This document shows positions 49,915 to 58,855 of a stretch of 64,000 bases of DNA, piece by piece. The notes beneath the pieces are model-generated. The model saw nothing but the letters and a program-made list of their open reading frames with translations, did no database searches and had not been told where the DNA came from. The position numbers and the translations under genes were made by a program. Source of the stretch: CAVYOE01 sp963770155 (GTDB lineage Bacteria; Actinomycetota; Thermoleophilia; Solirubrobacterales; 70-9); the NCBI GenBank assembly GCA_963770155.1, contig CAVYOE010000001.1, positions 124,001 to 188,000 on the forward strand, read 5' to 3'. The stretch's first letter is position 1; every line of letters starts with the position of its first letter.

Positions 49915-51111
49915 TTACAGGTAGCTGCGCGCCCCGGCCGGATCCGGGTCGGCGAGCTCGGCGATCAGGGTCGACCAGCCGAAGCTCTTTGCGCCGAGCC
50001 CTTCGCCGGTGAACGGCTCGTAGAACTCGCGCGATCCCTCACGCTCGTAGGCGCGGCACAGGGCATCGGCCATGCGCTCGGCGGGTTCGGTGAAACCGAG
50101 CCGCTTCATTCCGATCCACAGCATCCAGGCCGAGTTGATCCAGGTGGGGCCGCGCCAATACCGCCGCACACCCCGGTACTCCCACTTGCGCGGCTCGAAC
50201 TTCGGCTCCCGCTTGGAGACCGACGGCGGCGGAACCGGCAGCCAGTACCGCTCGCTGTCGAGCAGGTGCTCCTCGACCAGTCTCCTGCCGATCTCGTCCG
50301 GGAGATCGGGGAGAGCGAGCGGCGCGAGGGACGACCAAGTCGAGATCTCGATTCGCTTGTCATTCGGGAGGACGTGATCGAGGAACAGGCCCCGGTCCTC
50401 GTCCCAGCAGCGCTCGATCAGCGCCGGGGTGATCGAAGTCTCCCCGGCGGCCAGCCTCGACAGGCCCCAGAGCACGTTGGTGACAACCTCGCACACCACC
50501 GGGTGGCCGTCCCCGAGAACGCGCCTCGCATCCCAGCCGAGCTTGTTGTTGCGGTGGATGAGGAGGGGGAAGCCCAGCCGGGAGTGGGCGCGCCAGGTCC
50601 AGATCGGATCGAACTTGGGCGACGAGTCGAGGCCCGACTCGTCGGGCTGGATGATCCAGAGCAGGCCGTCGCCTTCCAGGTCGCGGTTGGCGTGCAGCCA
50701 TTCGTGGTGGGTGGCGATGCGCGGCTCCGCGGCCGGGTCCCCGACCGCGATTCGCCAGGCCCAGGCCAGCAGCGGCGGTTGGATCGTCGAGGTGCGGCGC
50801 GCGTTGCGGGAGGCGACGTTGTAGAGGAAGCGGCGCTTCAGGTCGACCCGGCCCTTCCAGAAGGTGACGTGGCCGATGAAGCCGTCCTCGTCCATCGCGT
50901 TGAGGAGGCTGCGAAGCTCGGTCTCGGCCCGCCCTCGGTCGAAGCGCCGCCAGACGATCCCGGTGAAGCACGAGTCCCAGTACCACTGCCAGGGGTAGTG
51001 ACCCGGGCTCGGAGCCGTGTACCCGTACGGAACCCCGTCGCGTTCCCCCTCGGCCCAGCTGCCGCGAAGTGTTTCTTCACATAGATCTAGAACCCGTGTC
51101 ATCTGGTCCAC
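49915..51111 (-). CDS. GH63-like glycoside hydrolase (mannosyl/glucosylglycerate hydrolase type)
   Basis: A 398-aa (alpha/alpha)6-barrel protein. YPWQWYWDSCFTGIVW near the N-terminus, GFIGHVTFWKG, QPPLLAWAWR, RGPTWINSAWMLWIGM and the C-terminal REFYEPFTGEGLGAKSFGWSTLIAEL match the GH63 branch that cleaves mannosylglycerate or glucosylglycerate. These are compatible solutes made under salt or nitrogen stress. No signal peptide, so cytoplasmic. A second in-frame ATG lies three codons on. Confidence 0.75.
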   Translation of the reverse strand: MDQMTRVLDLCEETLRGSWAEGERDGVPYGYTAPSPGHYPWQWYWDSCFTGIVWRRFDRGRAETELRSLLNAMDEDGFIGHVTFWKGRVDLKRRFLYNVASRNARRTSTIQPPLLAWAWRIAVGDPAAEPRIATHHEWLHANRDLEGDGLLWIIQPDESGLDSSPKFDPIWTWRAHSRLGFPLLIHRNNKLGWDARRVLGDGHPVVCEVVTNVLWGLSRLAAGETSITPALIERCWDEDRGLFLDHVLPNDKRIEISTWSSLAPLALPDLPDEIGRRLVEEHLLDSERYWLPVPPPSVSKREPKFEPRKWEYRGVRRYWRGPTWINSAWMLWIGMKRLGFTEPAERMADALCRAYEREGSREFYEPFTGEGLGAKSFGWSTLIAELADPDPAGARSYL

Positions 51112-51134
51112 CCGGTTCGAGCCCTACCCGCGCC

Positions 51135-51243
51135 ACCGGCGGCTGCTCCGCTTCGCGTCCGCCCAGCGAGCCGCAAGGCGAGCGGTGGTCGGCCGAAGGC
51201 CGACGGCCGGGGGTGGGCGCGCCTTGAATGGCCCTTATCGGCC
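51135..51243 (+). repeat. Dispersed intergenic repeat, copy 2
   Basis: It opens with ACCGGCGGCTGCTC and closes with TGAATGGCCCTTATCGGCC (51225-51243), both identical to copy 1 at 35985-36073. The inner part shares CGCTTCGCGTCCG-like and GGGGGTGGG blocks and has its own small stem (GGCCG-AAGG-CCGACGGCC region). It fills the gap between the GH63 gene start and the ABC permease end. Confidence 0.7.
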
Positions 51244-51249
51244 GCAGGC

Positions 51250-52023
51250 CTACTCAACCGTGATCCGCCGCATTCCCCGCAAGGCGAGGAAGGTGAGGAC
51301 GGTCGCAAGGCCCGCGAGTGCGAGCAGGCCGGGCCAGGTGCCCGACCAGGTGACGTCGCCGACGAATCCCTGGCGCGCCGCGTCCACCACCTGGGTCACC
51401 GGATTGATCCGGGCCACCTCCTGCAGCCAGCCGGTGAGCAGGTCAAGCGGCGCATAAGCGGTGGTGGTCAAGACGACGAGCAGCATCCCGGCCTGCATCA
51501 GCGGTGCCGCCGATTGCGAGCGGAACTTCAGTGCCAGCGAGACGCCCCAGGTGGCCGCCACCATCGCCATCCCCATCACGATCACCACCGCGATCAGGAG
51601 GCCGTCGAGCCCAGGGAAGTGAGCGCCCAGGGAGAGTGCGACCACGAGCACGACCGTTGCCGGGACGAGTGCCCTGAGGCTCGCAGATGCGACCAGCCCC
51701 GCGAGCAGCGCCGGGCGAGAAGCCGGCGAGGCGAGCAAGCGGTCGAACCAACCCTGCTCGATGTCACGCGCCAGGTTGACTCCGGTTGCCGCGCCCGTGA
51801 ACGCGGCTCCCTGCATCAGGCTGACCGGCACCAGGAAGCTCTGGTAGCTGTCGCTGGTGAACCCGGGCAGCAGGGTGAGGTTGCCGAAGACGGCGGTCAA
51901 TCCAAGAAAGAAAATGGTGGGTGCCAGGACCCCCGGAATTGCGGCACCCGGGACGCGCAGCAACTCGTTCGAAGCGCGCCGGACCAGCGCCCGCACTGTC
52001 TCGAGCTCTGCTCGAAGGCCCAT
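51250..52023 (-). CDS. ABC-2 type exporter permease (second)
   Basis: A 257-aa membrane protein with about six helices, in the DrrB/NodJ style: GVLAPTIFFLGLTAVFG, the amphipathic loop ARDIEQGWFDRLLASPASRPALLAG, and ARINPVTQVVDAARQGFVGD near the end. It pairs with the permease upstream and the ATPase to export a drug, lipid or polysaccharide. Its start overlaps the preceding stop by one base. Confidence 0.88.
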   Translation of the reverse strand: MGLRAELETVRALVRRASNELLRVPGAAIPGVLAPTIFFLGLTAVFGNLTLLPGFTSDSYQSFLVPVSLMQGAAFTGAATGVNLARDIEQGWFDRLLASPASRPALLAGLVASASLRALVPATVVLVVALSLGAHFPGLDGLLIAVVIVMGMAMVAATWGVSLALKFRSQSAAPLMQAGMLLVVLTTTAYAPLDLLTGWLQEVARINPVTQVVDAARQGFVGDVTWSGTWPGLLALAGLATVLTFLALRGMRRITVE

Positions 52024-52814
52024 CAGCCGCCGCTCCGCAGCCGGCTTCTGAGCGCGAGCGCGCTCAGCCCGATCCCGAGTGCTCCGACCAGCACGATCGA
52101 AGCGACCGCCTGCAGCATGTCGGTGCCCGAGAACCCGAAGGTGATCGGGTCTCGAACCCCGTCGACGATGAAGCTGAGCGGGTTGTACTCGGCGACGCTG
52201 GCTGCCGGCTCCAGGATCAGGTTGACGGGGAAGAACGCGGTAGAGAGAAAGAGGATCACGAAGACCAGGGGGAAGAGGCCCTGGACCACGCTCACCCTGC
52301 CGCTCTTCAGCGCGATTGCGGCGCCGAGCCCGCCGAACGCGAGGGCGGAGAGAGCCACCAGGACAACGACGACCACCGCGCCGAGGATGCCCTCCTTGAT
52401 GTCCACTCCGAAGACGAGCCCGACGACGATGAACCAGATCGCGGTGAACGCGCCAAGGATGGTCGTTCCCGCGAGCCGCCCGAGGACCAGAGAGAACCGC
52501 GACACCGGCGCGGCCAGGAGCCGATCGGTGAACCCCATCTCGATGTCCAGCGCCAGCGCAATCCCGCCGCTGTTGCCGGCGAGCAGGGTGGACTGCACCA
52601 TCGCGCCCGCGAGCATGAACGCGAGGAAGCTCTGCACCGGCGGGAACTGGGGCAGGTCGACAGCGCTGCCGGCGCCGCCAGTCTGAATCCCGAGCAGGAG
52701 GGAGGGGAAGACGATGATCGGGGCAACCAGCTGCGGCCGCCGCATCGTCTGGCGCACCGAGCGGGCGCCGAGCGCGCCGATCACCCGCAGGTTGGTCGCC
52801 AGGCCTCCGGTCAT
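52023..52814 (-). CDS. ABC-2 type exporter permease (first)
   Basis: A 263-aa membrane protein paralogous to the next one: QTMRRPQLVAPIIVFPSLLLG, LDIEMGFTDRLLAAPVSRFSLVLGRL and AEYNPLSFIVDGVRDPITFG show the ABC-2 fold. Two different permeases with one ATPase suggest a heterodimeric channel. Overlaps the ATPase gene by 4 bp. Confidence 0.88.
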   Translation of the reverse strand: MTGGLATNLRVIGALGARSVRQTMRRPQLVAPIIVFPSLLLGIQTGGAGSAVDLPQFPPVQSFLAFMLAGAMVQSTLLAGNSGGIALALDIEMGFTDRLLAAPVSRFSLVLGRLAGTTILGAFTAIWFIVVGLVFGVDIKEGILGAVVVVVLVALSALAFGGLGAAIALKSGRVSVVQGLFPLVFVILFLSTAFFPVNLILEPAASVAEYNPLSFIVDGVRDPITFGFSGTDMLQAVASIVLVGALGIGLSALALRSRLRSGG

Positions 52815-53788
52815 TTACCTGCTACGTCCTCAGCCGGGTCGTCCTCGCCCTCGAGGTGGTAGCCGGTCTTGGCGACGAAGACGTCGTCGAGGCTGGGCTC
52901 GACCAGGTCGAGCGACTCGACCAGGACGCCGGCCTCGTCGAGCGCGCGCACCGCCGGTGCGATCTCGGCGGCGCCCCGCTCCAGCTCGACCATCACCTTG
53001 CCGTCCTGTGAAGGCAAGGGCTTGCCGAATCCCTCCAGCACCCGTGCTGCGTCCTCCACCCGGCCGTTGGCCGGGACCAGCTCCAGGTGGGGCTTGCCCA
53101 CCTGCGCCTTCAGCTCTCCCGGTGTGCCCTCGGCGACCAGCTTGCCGTTGTCGATGATCCCGACCCGGGCAGCGAGCTGGTCGGCCTCCTCGAGGTACTG
53201 CGTGGTCAGGAAGACCGTGGCGCCTTCGGCGTTCAGGTTCCTGACCTCCTCCCAGATGCCCTTGCGGCTGACGGGGTCAAGACCGGTGGTGGGCTCGTCG
53301 AGGAATAGCACCCGCGGGCCGTGGACGAGTGCGGAGGCGAGGTCGAGCCTGCGCTTCATCCCGCCGGAGTAGGTGCCTACCTGCCGGTCGGCCGCATCTA
53401 TCAGTCCGACCCGCTCCAGCAAGAGGTTTCCTAGCTCACGCCCCCGCTGCCTCGGAAGCCCGTGGAGGGTTGCCTGCAGGTGGATCAGCTCCCGCCCCGT
53501 CATCAGTGGATCGAGTGCCGCCTCCTGCAGCGCCACACCGATTGCCTTGCGGACCTCCGCCGCCTCGGTGGCGACGTCGTGCCCCGCCACCTTCGCGCTG
53601 CCGCCGGTCGGTGCCAGCAGAGTGGTCAGCATCCGCACCGTCGTCGTCTTGCCGGCACCGTTGGGGCCGAGGAAGCCATAGATCTCCCCGTCGGCAACCT
53701 CGATGTCGACTCCGTCGACGGCCTTGATGCCGCCGCTGAACTCTCGCTCTAGGCCCTTTACCTCTATCGCCGGCACGGCGGCAGACAA
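52811..53788 (-). CDS. DrrA-type ABC exporter ATP-binding protein
   Basis: A 325-aa ATPase. GFLGPNGAGKTTTVRML is Walker A, TYSGGMKRRLDLASALV the signature, RVLFLDEPTTGLDP Walker B, and the C-terminal 90 residues are the DrrA-type extension ending in a GEDDPAEDV tail. It drives the two ABC-2 permeases encoded downstream. Related members confer daunorubicin-type resistance, but substrate is unknown here. Confidence 0.92.
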   Translation of the reverse strand: MSAAVPAIEVKGLEREFSGGIKAVDGVDIEVADGEIYGFLGPNGAGKTTTVRMLTTLLAPTGGSAKVAGHDVATEAAEVRKAIGVALQEAALDPLMTGRELIHLQATLHGLPRQRGRELGNLLLERVGLIDAADRQVGTYSGGMKRRLDLASALVHGPRVLFLDEPTTGLDPVSRKGIWEEVRNLNAEGATVFLTTQYLEEADQLAARVGIIDNGKLVAEGTPGELKAQVGKPHLELVPANGRVEDAARVLEGFGKPLPSQDGKVMVELERGAAEIAPAVRALDEAGVLVESLDLVEPSLDDVFVAKTGYHLEGEDDPAEDVAGK

Positions 53789-53825
53789 TAGAGGGAGGCC
53801 GGGGCCGTCCTGACCTTGCGGCGGG

Positions 53826-55181
53826 CTAGCCGGCGGGGGCCGGAGCAGCGCCGACGAACTCGCGGCCGGTGGCGTGCTCGAGCGCCTCGGCCGCGTCGAG
53901 CAGCAGTTCGTCGCGCCCCCATGCCGCCGAGATCTGGAAGCCCACCGGCATCCCTTGGCTGAGACCGGCCGGGACGCTGATCGCCGGCACGCCGGTCAGA
54001 TTGGCGAAGGCGCAGTGCCGGGGGTTTGCCTGGTCCGCGGGGATCGTGCCCGAGGGCAGCGTCACGGTCGGGTTGTCGAGCGGCGGCGCCACTGCGGGCA
54101 CAGTCGGCCAGGCAAGCAGGTCAACGGATTCGAACAGGCGGGCGAGGGAGAGGCGCAACTGCGCGCGGACGAGCGCCGCGCGCTCGGTCATCAACACCGG
54201 CACCGTCAGCCGTTGCTTCAAGAGGCCCTTGTTGACCGGCGCGATCTCCGAGGCGATCGCGTTCACTTTCTCGGGGGTCATGTGCGCCGCATCCTCGGCC
54301 AGCGACAGCAGCACCGTCGCAATCGGGGCCAGCGGCAGTCCCTCGATCTCCTCGAGCTCGATCACCTCGGCGCCGACCTCGGACGCGAGCGCCTCCAGCG
54401 CCGATTCGCACGCCTCTCGAACCTCGGGAGCGCAGTCGGTCCACAAGCCCTCCCGAAGTACGCCGATCCGCGGCGAAGACAGCTCACCCCCGCGGAGCTC
54501 TTCGCCGAACAGGGCCGACCCGAGCAGACGGCAGTCCCCCGCGTCGGCGCAGAGCGGCCCCGGGACGATCGTGTGCGAGTGAGGGATGTGGTGCCCCGCG
54601 TTGCTGGCCCGGCCGAAGGTGGGCTTGAGACCTGTGACGCCGCAATATGCGGCCGGGTAGCGGATCGACCCGATTCCGTCGGCGCCGACGGCTCCGGCGA
54701 CCAGCCGGCCGCCGACCGCGGCCCCCGGCCCGCTCGACGAGCCGCCCGGACACCGCTCGGGGTCCCACGGATTGCGGGCCGGTCCGTAAACGGAAACGTT
54801 CCCGGTCGAGCTCGAGCCGAGCTCGTGCATGTTGGCGACGCCGACGATCACTGCCCCGGCGTCCCGGAGGGCCCGGTATGGACCCGACTCGCCGGGCGAG
54901 CTCTCCACCAGCATCCGCGCGGCCCCGAACCGCTCCGCGCGCCACGGCAGCGGCCATTCGTCCTTGATTGCGATCGGGACCCCGTAAAGAGGGCCCCGGG
55001 GCGCGGACCCGAGCATCTCCCGGGAGCGTTCGGGGAAGGTCTCGACGATCGCGTTCAGCTCGCTGTGCTCCTCGATTCTGGCCAGACAGGCGTCCAGCAG
55101 CTCCGCGGGCTCGGCGTCGCCCGCGGCGATCGCCTCGGCCTGGCTCCGGAGCCCTGCGTCGAGGAGCTCGACGGCGCTCAA
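53826..55181 (-). CDS. Amidase (GatA/AtzE-like amidase-signature family)
   Basis: A 451-aa hydrolase from a TTG start overlapping the small upstream gene (TTGA). The catalytic Lys lies in GVPIAIKDEWPLP, and the Gly/Ser-rich signature CPGGSSSGPGAAVGGRLVAGAVGADGIGSIRYPAAYCGVTGLKPT supplies the Ser-cisSer-Lys triad. The N-terminal EPAELLDACLARIEEHSELNAIVETF is typical of GatA-like proteins. The substrate is not evident. A frame reaching 55394 exists but overlaps the small gene antiparallel in phase, so it was rejected. Confidence 0.87.
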   Translation of the reverse strand: MSAVELLDAGLRSQAEAIAAGDAEPAELLDACLARIEEHSELNAIVETFPERSREMLGSAPRGPLYGVPIAIKDEWPLPWRAERFGAARMLVESSPGESGPYRALRDAGAVIVGVANMHELGSSSTGNVSVYGPARNPWDPERCPGGSSSGPGAAVGGRLVAGAVGADGIGSIRYPAAYCGVTGLKPTFGRASNAGHHIPHSHTIVPGPLCADAGDCRLLGSALFGEELRGGELSSPRIGVLREGLWTDCAPEVREACESALEALASEVGAEVIELEEIEGLPLAPIATVLLSLAEDAAHMTPEKVNAIASEIAPVNKGLLKQRLTVPVLMTERAALVRAQLRLSLARLFESVDLLAWPTVPAVAPPLDNPTVTLPSGTIPADQANPRHCAFANLTGVPAISVPAGLSQGMPVGFQISAAWGRDELLLDAAEALEHATGREFVGAAPAPAG

Positions 55182-55384
55182 GCCGGATCCCTCGGCGGCC
55201 GCGAAGGGTCGAACTCGCGCTCGTGCCCGACGCCCTCGAGATCTGCCTCGAGCAGTGCGGCGATCGCGGGGTCGAACTGGACCGCGGCCGCCTGGATCAC
55301 GGCGGTGTCGATCTCGTCGACCTCGACCCCGAACCCGCGCAGGGTTGCGAGCGTCGCCTGTGCGCGTGGGTGAAGCTCGCCCAT
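55178..55384 (-). CDS. Small AtzG/GatC-like partner of the amidase
   Basis: A 68-aa helical protein (HPRAQATLATLRGFGVEVDE, AVQFDPAIAALLEADLEGVG) ending in a Pro/Arg tail. Small GatC- or AtzG-like subunits often precede amidase-signature enzymes and wrap around them. The stop overlaps the amidase TTG, so translation is coupled. The similarity is in size, position and helical pattern rather than a firm motif. Confidence 0.5.
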   Translation of the reverse strand: MGELHPRAQATLATLRGFGVEVDEIDTAVIQAAAVQFDPAIAALLEADLEGVGHEREFDPSRPPRDPA

Positions 55385-55438
55385 GCGTGCACAACCCTAT
55401 GCGAGCGCCCGCGCAACGTTCCGGCAGAATGCGTGTTC

Positions 55439-56185
55439 ATGGCTGAGATGAGCCAAGCGCTGATCCATGCCCGTACGCGCACGCGCCTGCTGCTGAGCTC
55501 GTTCGCAGTCCTTGCTCTGAGCGTCGGCACAGTCGCGGCAACCAATGACGCCAGCGCGCAGAAGAAGAAGCCTGCGCCGAAGCCACCGGCGCAGAACATG
55601 GTCGTGCTCGGGGCGAGCGCGCAGACGGCGCAGCCTGCCTGTCCCTCCACGCCCTGCCAGGCGATCGGCAAGGTGACCGGGTTCCAGACCACGATCGGCG
55701 CGGCCAAGAAGCCGTTCCTCGCGCCGTTCGACGGCAAGGTCGTCGCCTGGTCGATCAAGCTCTCCGCGCCGACCGAGAAGCAGCGCGAGTTCTTCGACGA
55801 TTTCTACGGCGGTCCGCCGAGCGCCCGGATCTCGGTCCTGAAGCCGATCCTGAAGCGCAAGCTGCGCTACAAGCTCAGGTCGCAGAGCCCGGTCGAGGCA
55901 CTGGCGCAGGTGATGGGGTCGACCACGACTTTCACCCTGAAGACTCCGCTGCCGGTTCGCCGCGGGCAGATGGTCGGCCTCACCGTTCCGACCTGGGCGC
56001 CTGCTTTCGGCGTCGGCCTCGCCAAGGACAACGCCTGGCGGGCGAGCCGCAAGCCGAGCAAGTGCACCGCCACCGCCGATATCTCCGCCGGCCGCGGGCA
56101 CGAGGCGCTCGGCACCGAGCGCATCTACGGCTGCTCCTACACGACCGCGCGCCTGCTCTACTCGGCGACGGTCGTCCGCGGCTAG
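55439..56185 (+). CDS. Secreted hypothetical protein
   Basis: A 248-aa precursor: an Arg-rich n-region, a hydrophobic helix ending near ASA, then KKKPAPKPPAQN. The mature domain has CPSTPCQAIGKVTGFQTTIG, PFDGKVVAWSIKLS and paired cysteines near the C-terminus (KCTATADIS, YGCSYTTARLLYSATV). The pattern resembles exported lectin-like domains found in Solirubrobacterales. No function is known. It converges with the zinc-ribbon gene, overlapping by 4 bp. ATG 55439 or 55448 could start it. Confidence 0.6.
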   Translation: MAEMSQALIHARTRTRLLLSSFAVLALSVGTVAATNDASAQKKKPAPKPPAQNMVVLGASAQTAQPACPSTPCQAIGKVTGFQTTIGAAKKPFLAPFDGKVVAWSIKLSAPTEKQREFFDDFYGGPPSARISVLKPILKRKLRYKLRSQSPVEALAQVMGSTTTFTLKTPLPVRRGQMVGLTVPTWAPAFGVGLAKDNAWRASRKPSKCTATADISAGRGHEALGTERIYGCSYTTARLLYSATVVRG

Positions 56186-56445
56186 GGATCCTGGCGTAGC
56201 CCGCAGTAGCCGCAGTCGCTGACGTCGATCCCGATCAGCTGCTTGCAGCGCGAGCATTCGCGGAGATTCTCCGGGGTCCGCAGCAGGGCCGAGTCGGACG
56301 GCGCCAGGGGGAGGCTGCGAGTCGCCACCTCCATCTCCTCGCCGGTCTCCCGGTCCACGTAGACGCGGTCGGGCTCGACTTCGGTGACGGCCTCCCGCCC
56401 GGAGGCGGGGGCGCGGAGCCGATATCGCTGGCGGGGATTCTGCAT
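56182..56445 (-). CDS. Zinc-ribbon hypothetical protein
   Basis: An 87-aa protein with a C-terminal rubredoxin-type knuckle pair CSRC ... CGYC (about residues 64-81) and an N-terminal part (RVYVDRETGEEMEVATRS) reminiscent of a small beta domain. Probably cytoplasmic. No partner is evident; it overlaps the convergent secreted-protein gene by 4 bp and is divergent from the GT4 gene. Confidence 0.6.
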   Translation of the reverse strand: MQNPRQRYRLRAPASGREAVTEVEPDRVYVDRETGEEMEVATRSLPLAPSDSALLRTPENLRECSRCKQLIGIDVSDCGYCGLRQDP

Positions 56446-56470
56446 CGCGGCGAAACGATAACAATGCCCT

Positions 56471-58012
56471 GTGCGCGTCCTGATCTTCCACGGCTACCTC
56501 CTGCGCGGCACCGGGAGCAACGTCTACAACGCCAACCTGGCCCCTGCGCTCGCCGCGCTCGGTCACGACGTGCATCTGCTCTGCCAAGACGGGGGCGCCG
56601 AGAAGCTCGACTGGGTCAATTCGGTGGGGGAGTGGAGCACCGGCGGGCTCGAGGTCAGGGAGCTGCGCGAGGCGGCCGGGCAGGGCTCGGTCACGGTCTA
56701 TAGACCCGACATCGGCGGCCTTCTGCCGGTCTTCGTCGCCGACCGGTACAAGGGCTTCGAGGTCAAGACCTTCCCCGAGATGAGCGAGCACGAGCTCGAG
56801 CGCTATCTCGAGTCGAACGTCGCCGCGGTCCGCGACACCCTGGCCCACATCGGCGGCGTCGACGCCGCCCTCGCGAACCACCTGATCATGGGACCGGTGA
56901 TCCTGGCCCGGGCGGGCGTTCAGTACGCAGTCAAGGTCCACGGCAGCGACCTCTCCTACACGGTCCTCCCGCACCGGCGCTTCATTCCCTATGCGGAGGA
57001 GGGAGTGGCGCCGGCCGGCGCAGTCCTGGTCGGTTCCCGCCATACCGCCGAGGACCTCTGGGAGGCACTCCCGGAGCCCGAGATCAAGGAGAAGACGCGC
57101 CTCGGCCCCCCTGGAGTGGACCTCGAGGAGTTCGCGCCCCGCGAGCGGGAAGAGGCCACCACAGCGGTCCGGCAGCTCGCGAAAAAGGTGCGCACAAAGG
57201 AAGAGGACGACGGCTTCGGCCGGGAGCAGCGCGCCGCTGGGGAAGCCCTCGAGCAGTTCGTCGAGGGAGAGGGCCCGCGAGTGATCTTCGTCGGCAAGAT
57301 GATCGTCTCCAAGGGCGCGGACCTCCTGCTGGCGGCCTGGCCGCTGGTGACCCGGGCGTTCGAGGACGCACGCCTGCTCATGATCGGCTTCGGTGAGTTC
57401 GAGCGCCACCTCCAGACACTGTGGAAGGACCTCTCTTCGAGCAACCTGCTCGCCGCGAAGGGAATTGCCGCGCGAGGCCGCGGGCTGGAAGGCCTCGGGG
57501 CCGACCAGCCGCTGCAGATCCTTGCGGGGTTCCTGGCCGATCCGCCGGAGGGCTACCAGGATGCCGCGGCGGCGGCCTCAAACTCGGTCGCGTTCAGCGG
57601 CCGGCTCGAGCACGAGGAGATCGCGGAGGTCCTGCCGGGGGCAGACGCGCTGGTCATGCCCAGCAGCTTCCCGGAGGCCTTCGGCATGGTCGCGGTCGAG
57701 GCCGCGGCGTGCGGGGTGCTGCCGATCTCGGCGGAGCACTCTGGCATGAAGGAGGTATCGCGCCGGCTCGGTGAGGTGCTCTCTCCGGAGGTCGCGCCGC
57801 TGCTCTCGTTCCCGGTCGAGGAGGGAGCGATCCAGGCAATCGCCGACCGGTTGACGGCCTGGCTGCAAATGCCGGAACCGGACCGTCAGGCGGCGCGCGA
57901 AGCACTCTCCCAGCGAGCCGCAGAGCTCTGGAGCTGGGAGGGAGTTGCGCGCGAAGTGATCGCAGGTTCACAGGGCCGGCTCGAGGAGCTCGCCCTCGTG
58001 CCTGAGCGCTGA
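56471..58012 (+). CDS. GT4-type glycosyltransferase, long form
   Basis: A 513-aa GT-B enzyme from a GTG start. MRVLIFHGYLLRGTGSNVYNANLAPAL is the N-domain opening, KVHGSDLSYTVLPH and VLVGSRHTAEDLWEAL follow, VIFVGKMIVSKGADLLLAAWPLV begins the C-domain and PSSFPEAFGMVAVEAAACGVLPI is the EX7E donor motif. A charged insertion at about 230-275 (KKVRTKEEDDGFGREQRAAGE) and another after the C-domain start lengthen it beyond the usual 400. Sugar and acceptor unknown. It lies just before the cox operon. Confidence 0.85.
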   Translation: MRVLIFHGYLLRGTGSNVYNANLAPALAALGHDVHLLCQDGGAEKLDWVNSVGEWSTGGLEVRELREAAGQGSVTVYRPDIGGLLPVFVADRYKGFEVKTFPEMSEHELERYLESNVAAVRDTLAHIGGVDAALANHLIMGPVILARAGVQYAVKVHGSDLSYTVLPHRRFIPYAEEGVAPAGAVLVGSRHTAEDLWEALPEPEIKEKTRLGPPGVDLEEFAPREREEATTAVRQLAKKVRTKEEDDGFGREQRAAGEALEQFVEGEGPRVIFVGKMIVSKGADLLLAAWPLVTRAFEDARLLMIGFGEFERHLQTLWKDLSSSNLLAAKGIAARGRGLEGLGADQPLQILAGFLADPPEGYQDAAAAASNSVAFSGRLEHEEIAEVLPGADALVMPSSFPEAFGMVAVEAAACGVLPISAEHSGMKEVSRRLGEVLSPEVAPLLSFPVEEGAIQAIADRLTAWLQMPEPDRQAAREALSQRAAELWSWEGVAREVIAGSQGRLEELALVPER

Positions 58013-58046
58013 GTCCCTGCAGCGGTCTTAATAGACTGCCGCGGCG

Positions 58047-58805
58047 ATGAAGGACGTCCCCTACGCAAAGCTGGTGGCGGCCACGCTCGTGCTCACGGTG
58101 ATCAGCTCGGTGATCCTGTTGATCCCAGAGTGGAACGGGCCGCAGGGCTCCACCGCCGCCGACGACATCGACACGCTGCTGGACGTGATGATCGTCCTCA
58201 GCGCGTTCGTGTTCTCGATCGTGATGGTGATGCTCGGCTACTCGATCATGAGATGGCGAGCCAAGCCCGGCGACGAGTCCGACGGCGAGCCCGTCCACGG
58301 GAACACCAACCTCGAGATCGCCTGGACGGTGATCCCGACCGTGATCGTGCTCTTCGGCGCCGCCTACAGCTGGATCGTGCTCGACAAGATCGAGGCGCGC
58401 GAGGACGACCGCATGGTGATCAATGTGACCTCCCAGCAGTTCGAGTGGGACTTCCAGTACCCGGAGCAGGGGGCGATCGAGACAAAGGAGCTGCACGTTC
58501 CGGTCGACCGGCAGATCGAGTTCAAGCTGCACGCCCTCGACGTGATCCATTCGTTCTGGGTGCCGGAATGGCGGATCAAGAAGGACAACGTCCCGGGGAT
58601 CACCACCAGGGCGATCGTGACCCCTGATACAGAGGGGACCTACTCGCTGGTGTGCACCGAGCTCTGCGGGTATGGCCATTCGACCATGCGCGCCAAGGTC
58701 GTGGTCGAGTCCGAGCAAGAGTTCCAGGCGTGGGCGGCGAGCCAGCCCAAACCGGAGTCTGCCCAGACGCCGGGTTCCCCGGCAGCGGGGGGCGGAGAGA
58801 CGTGA
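58047..58805 (+). CDS. ctaC: Cytochrome c oxidase subunit II
   Basis: A 252-aa protein with two N-terminal membrane helices and an external cupredoxin domain. The CuA ligands are present: His168, Cys203, Glu205, Cys207, His211 and Met214 (CTELCGYGHSTM). It accepts electrons from cytochrome c or a bound haem. QQFEWDFQYPE is the aromatic electron-entry region. No lipobox is visible, unlike many Gram-positive subunit II proteins. A short palindrome GTCT-TAAT-AGAC lies 10-21 bp before the start. Confidence 0.94.
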   Translation: MKDVPYAKLVAATLVLTVISSVILLIPEWNGPQGSTAADDIDTLLDVMIVLSAFVFSIVMVMLGYSIMRWRAKPGDESDGEPVHGNTNLEIAWTVIPTVIVLFGAAYSWIVLDKIEAREDDRMVINVTSQQFEWDFQYPEQGAIETKELHVPVDRQIEFKLHALDVIHSFWVPEWRIKKDNVPGITTRAIVTPDTEGTYSLVCTELCGYGHSTMRAKVVVESEQEFQAWAASQPKPESAQTPGSPAAGGGET

Positions 58806-58855
58806 TCGGACCCTTGCCCGAGATAATCACAGCCGATGAACGGAGGCAGGCCTAG

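Noticed and set aside
53874..55373. 499-codon plus-strand frame opposite the amidase
   Set aside because: Shadow of the amidase gene; composition is Arg/Gln/Asp/His-rich with no fold-like pattern.
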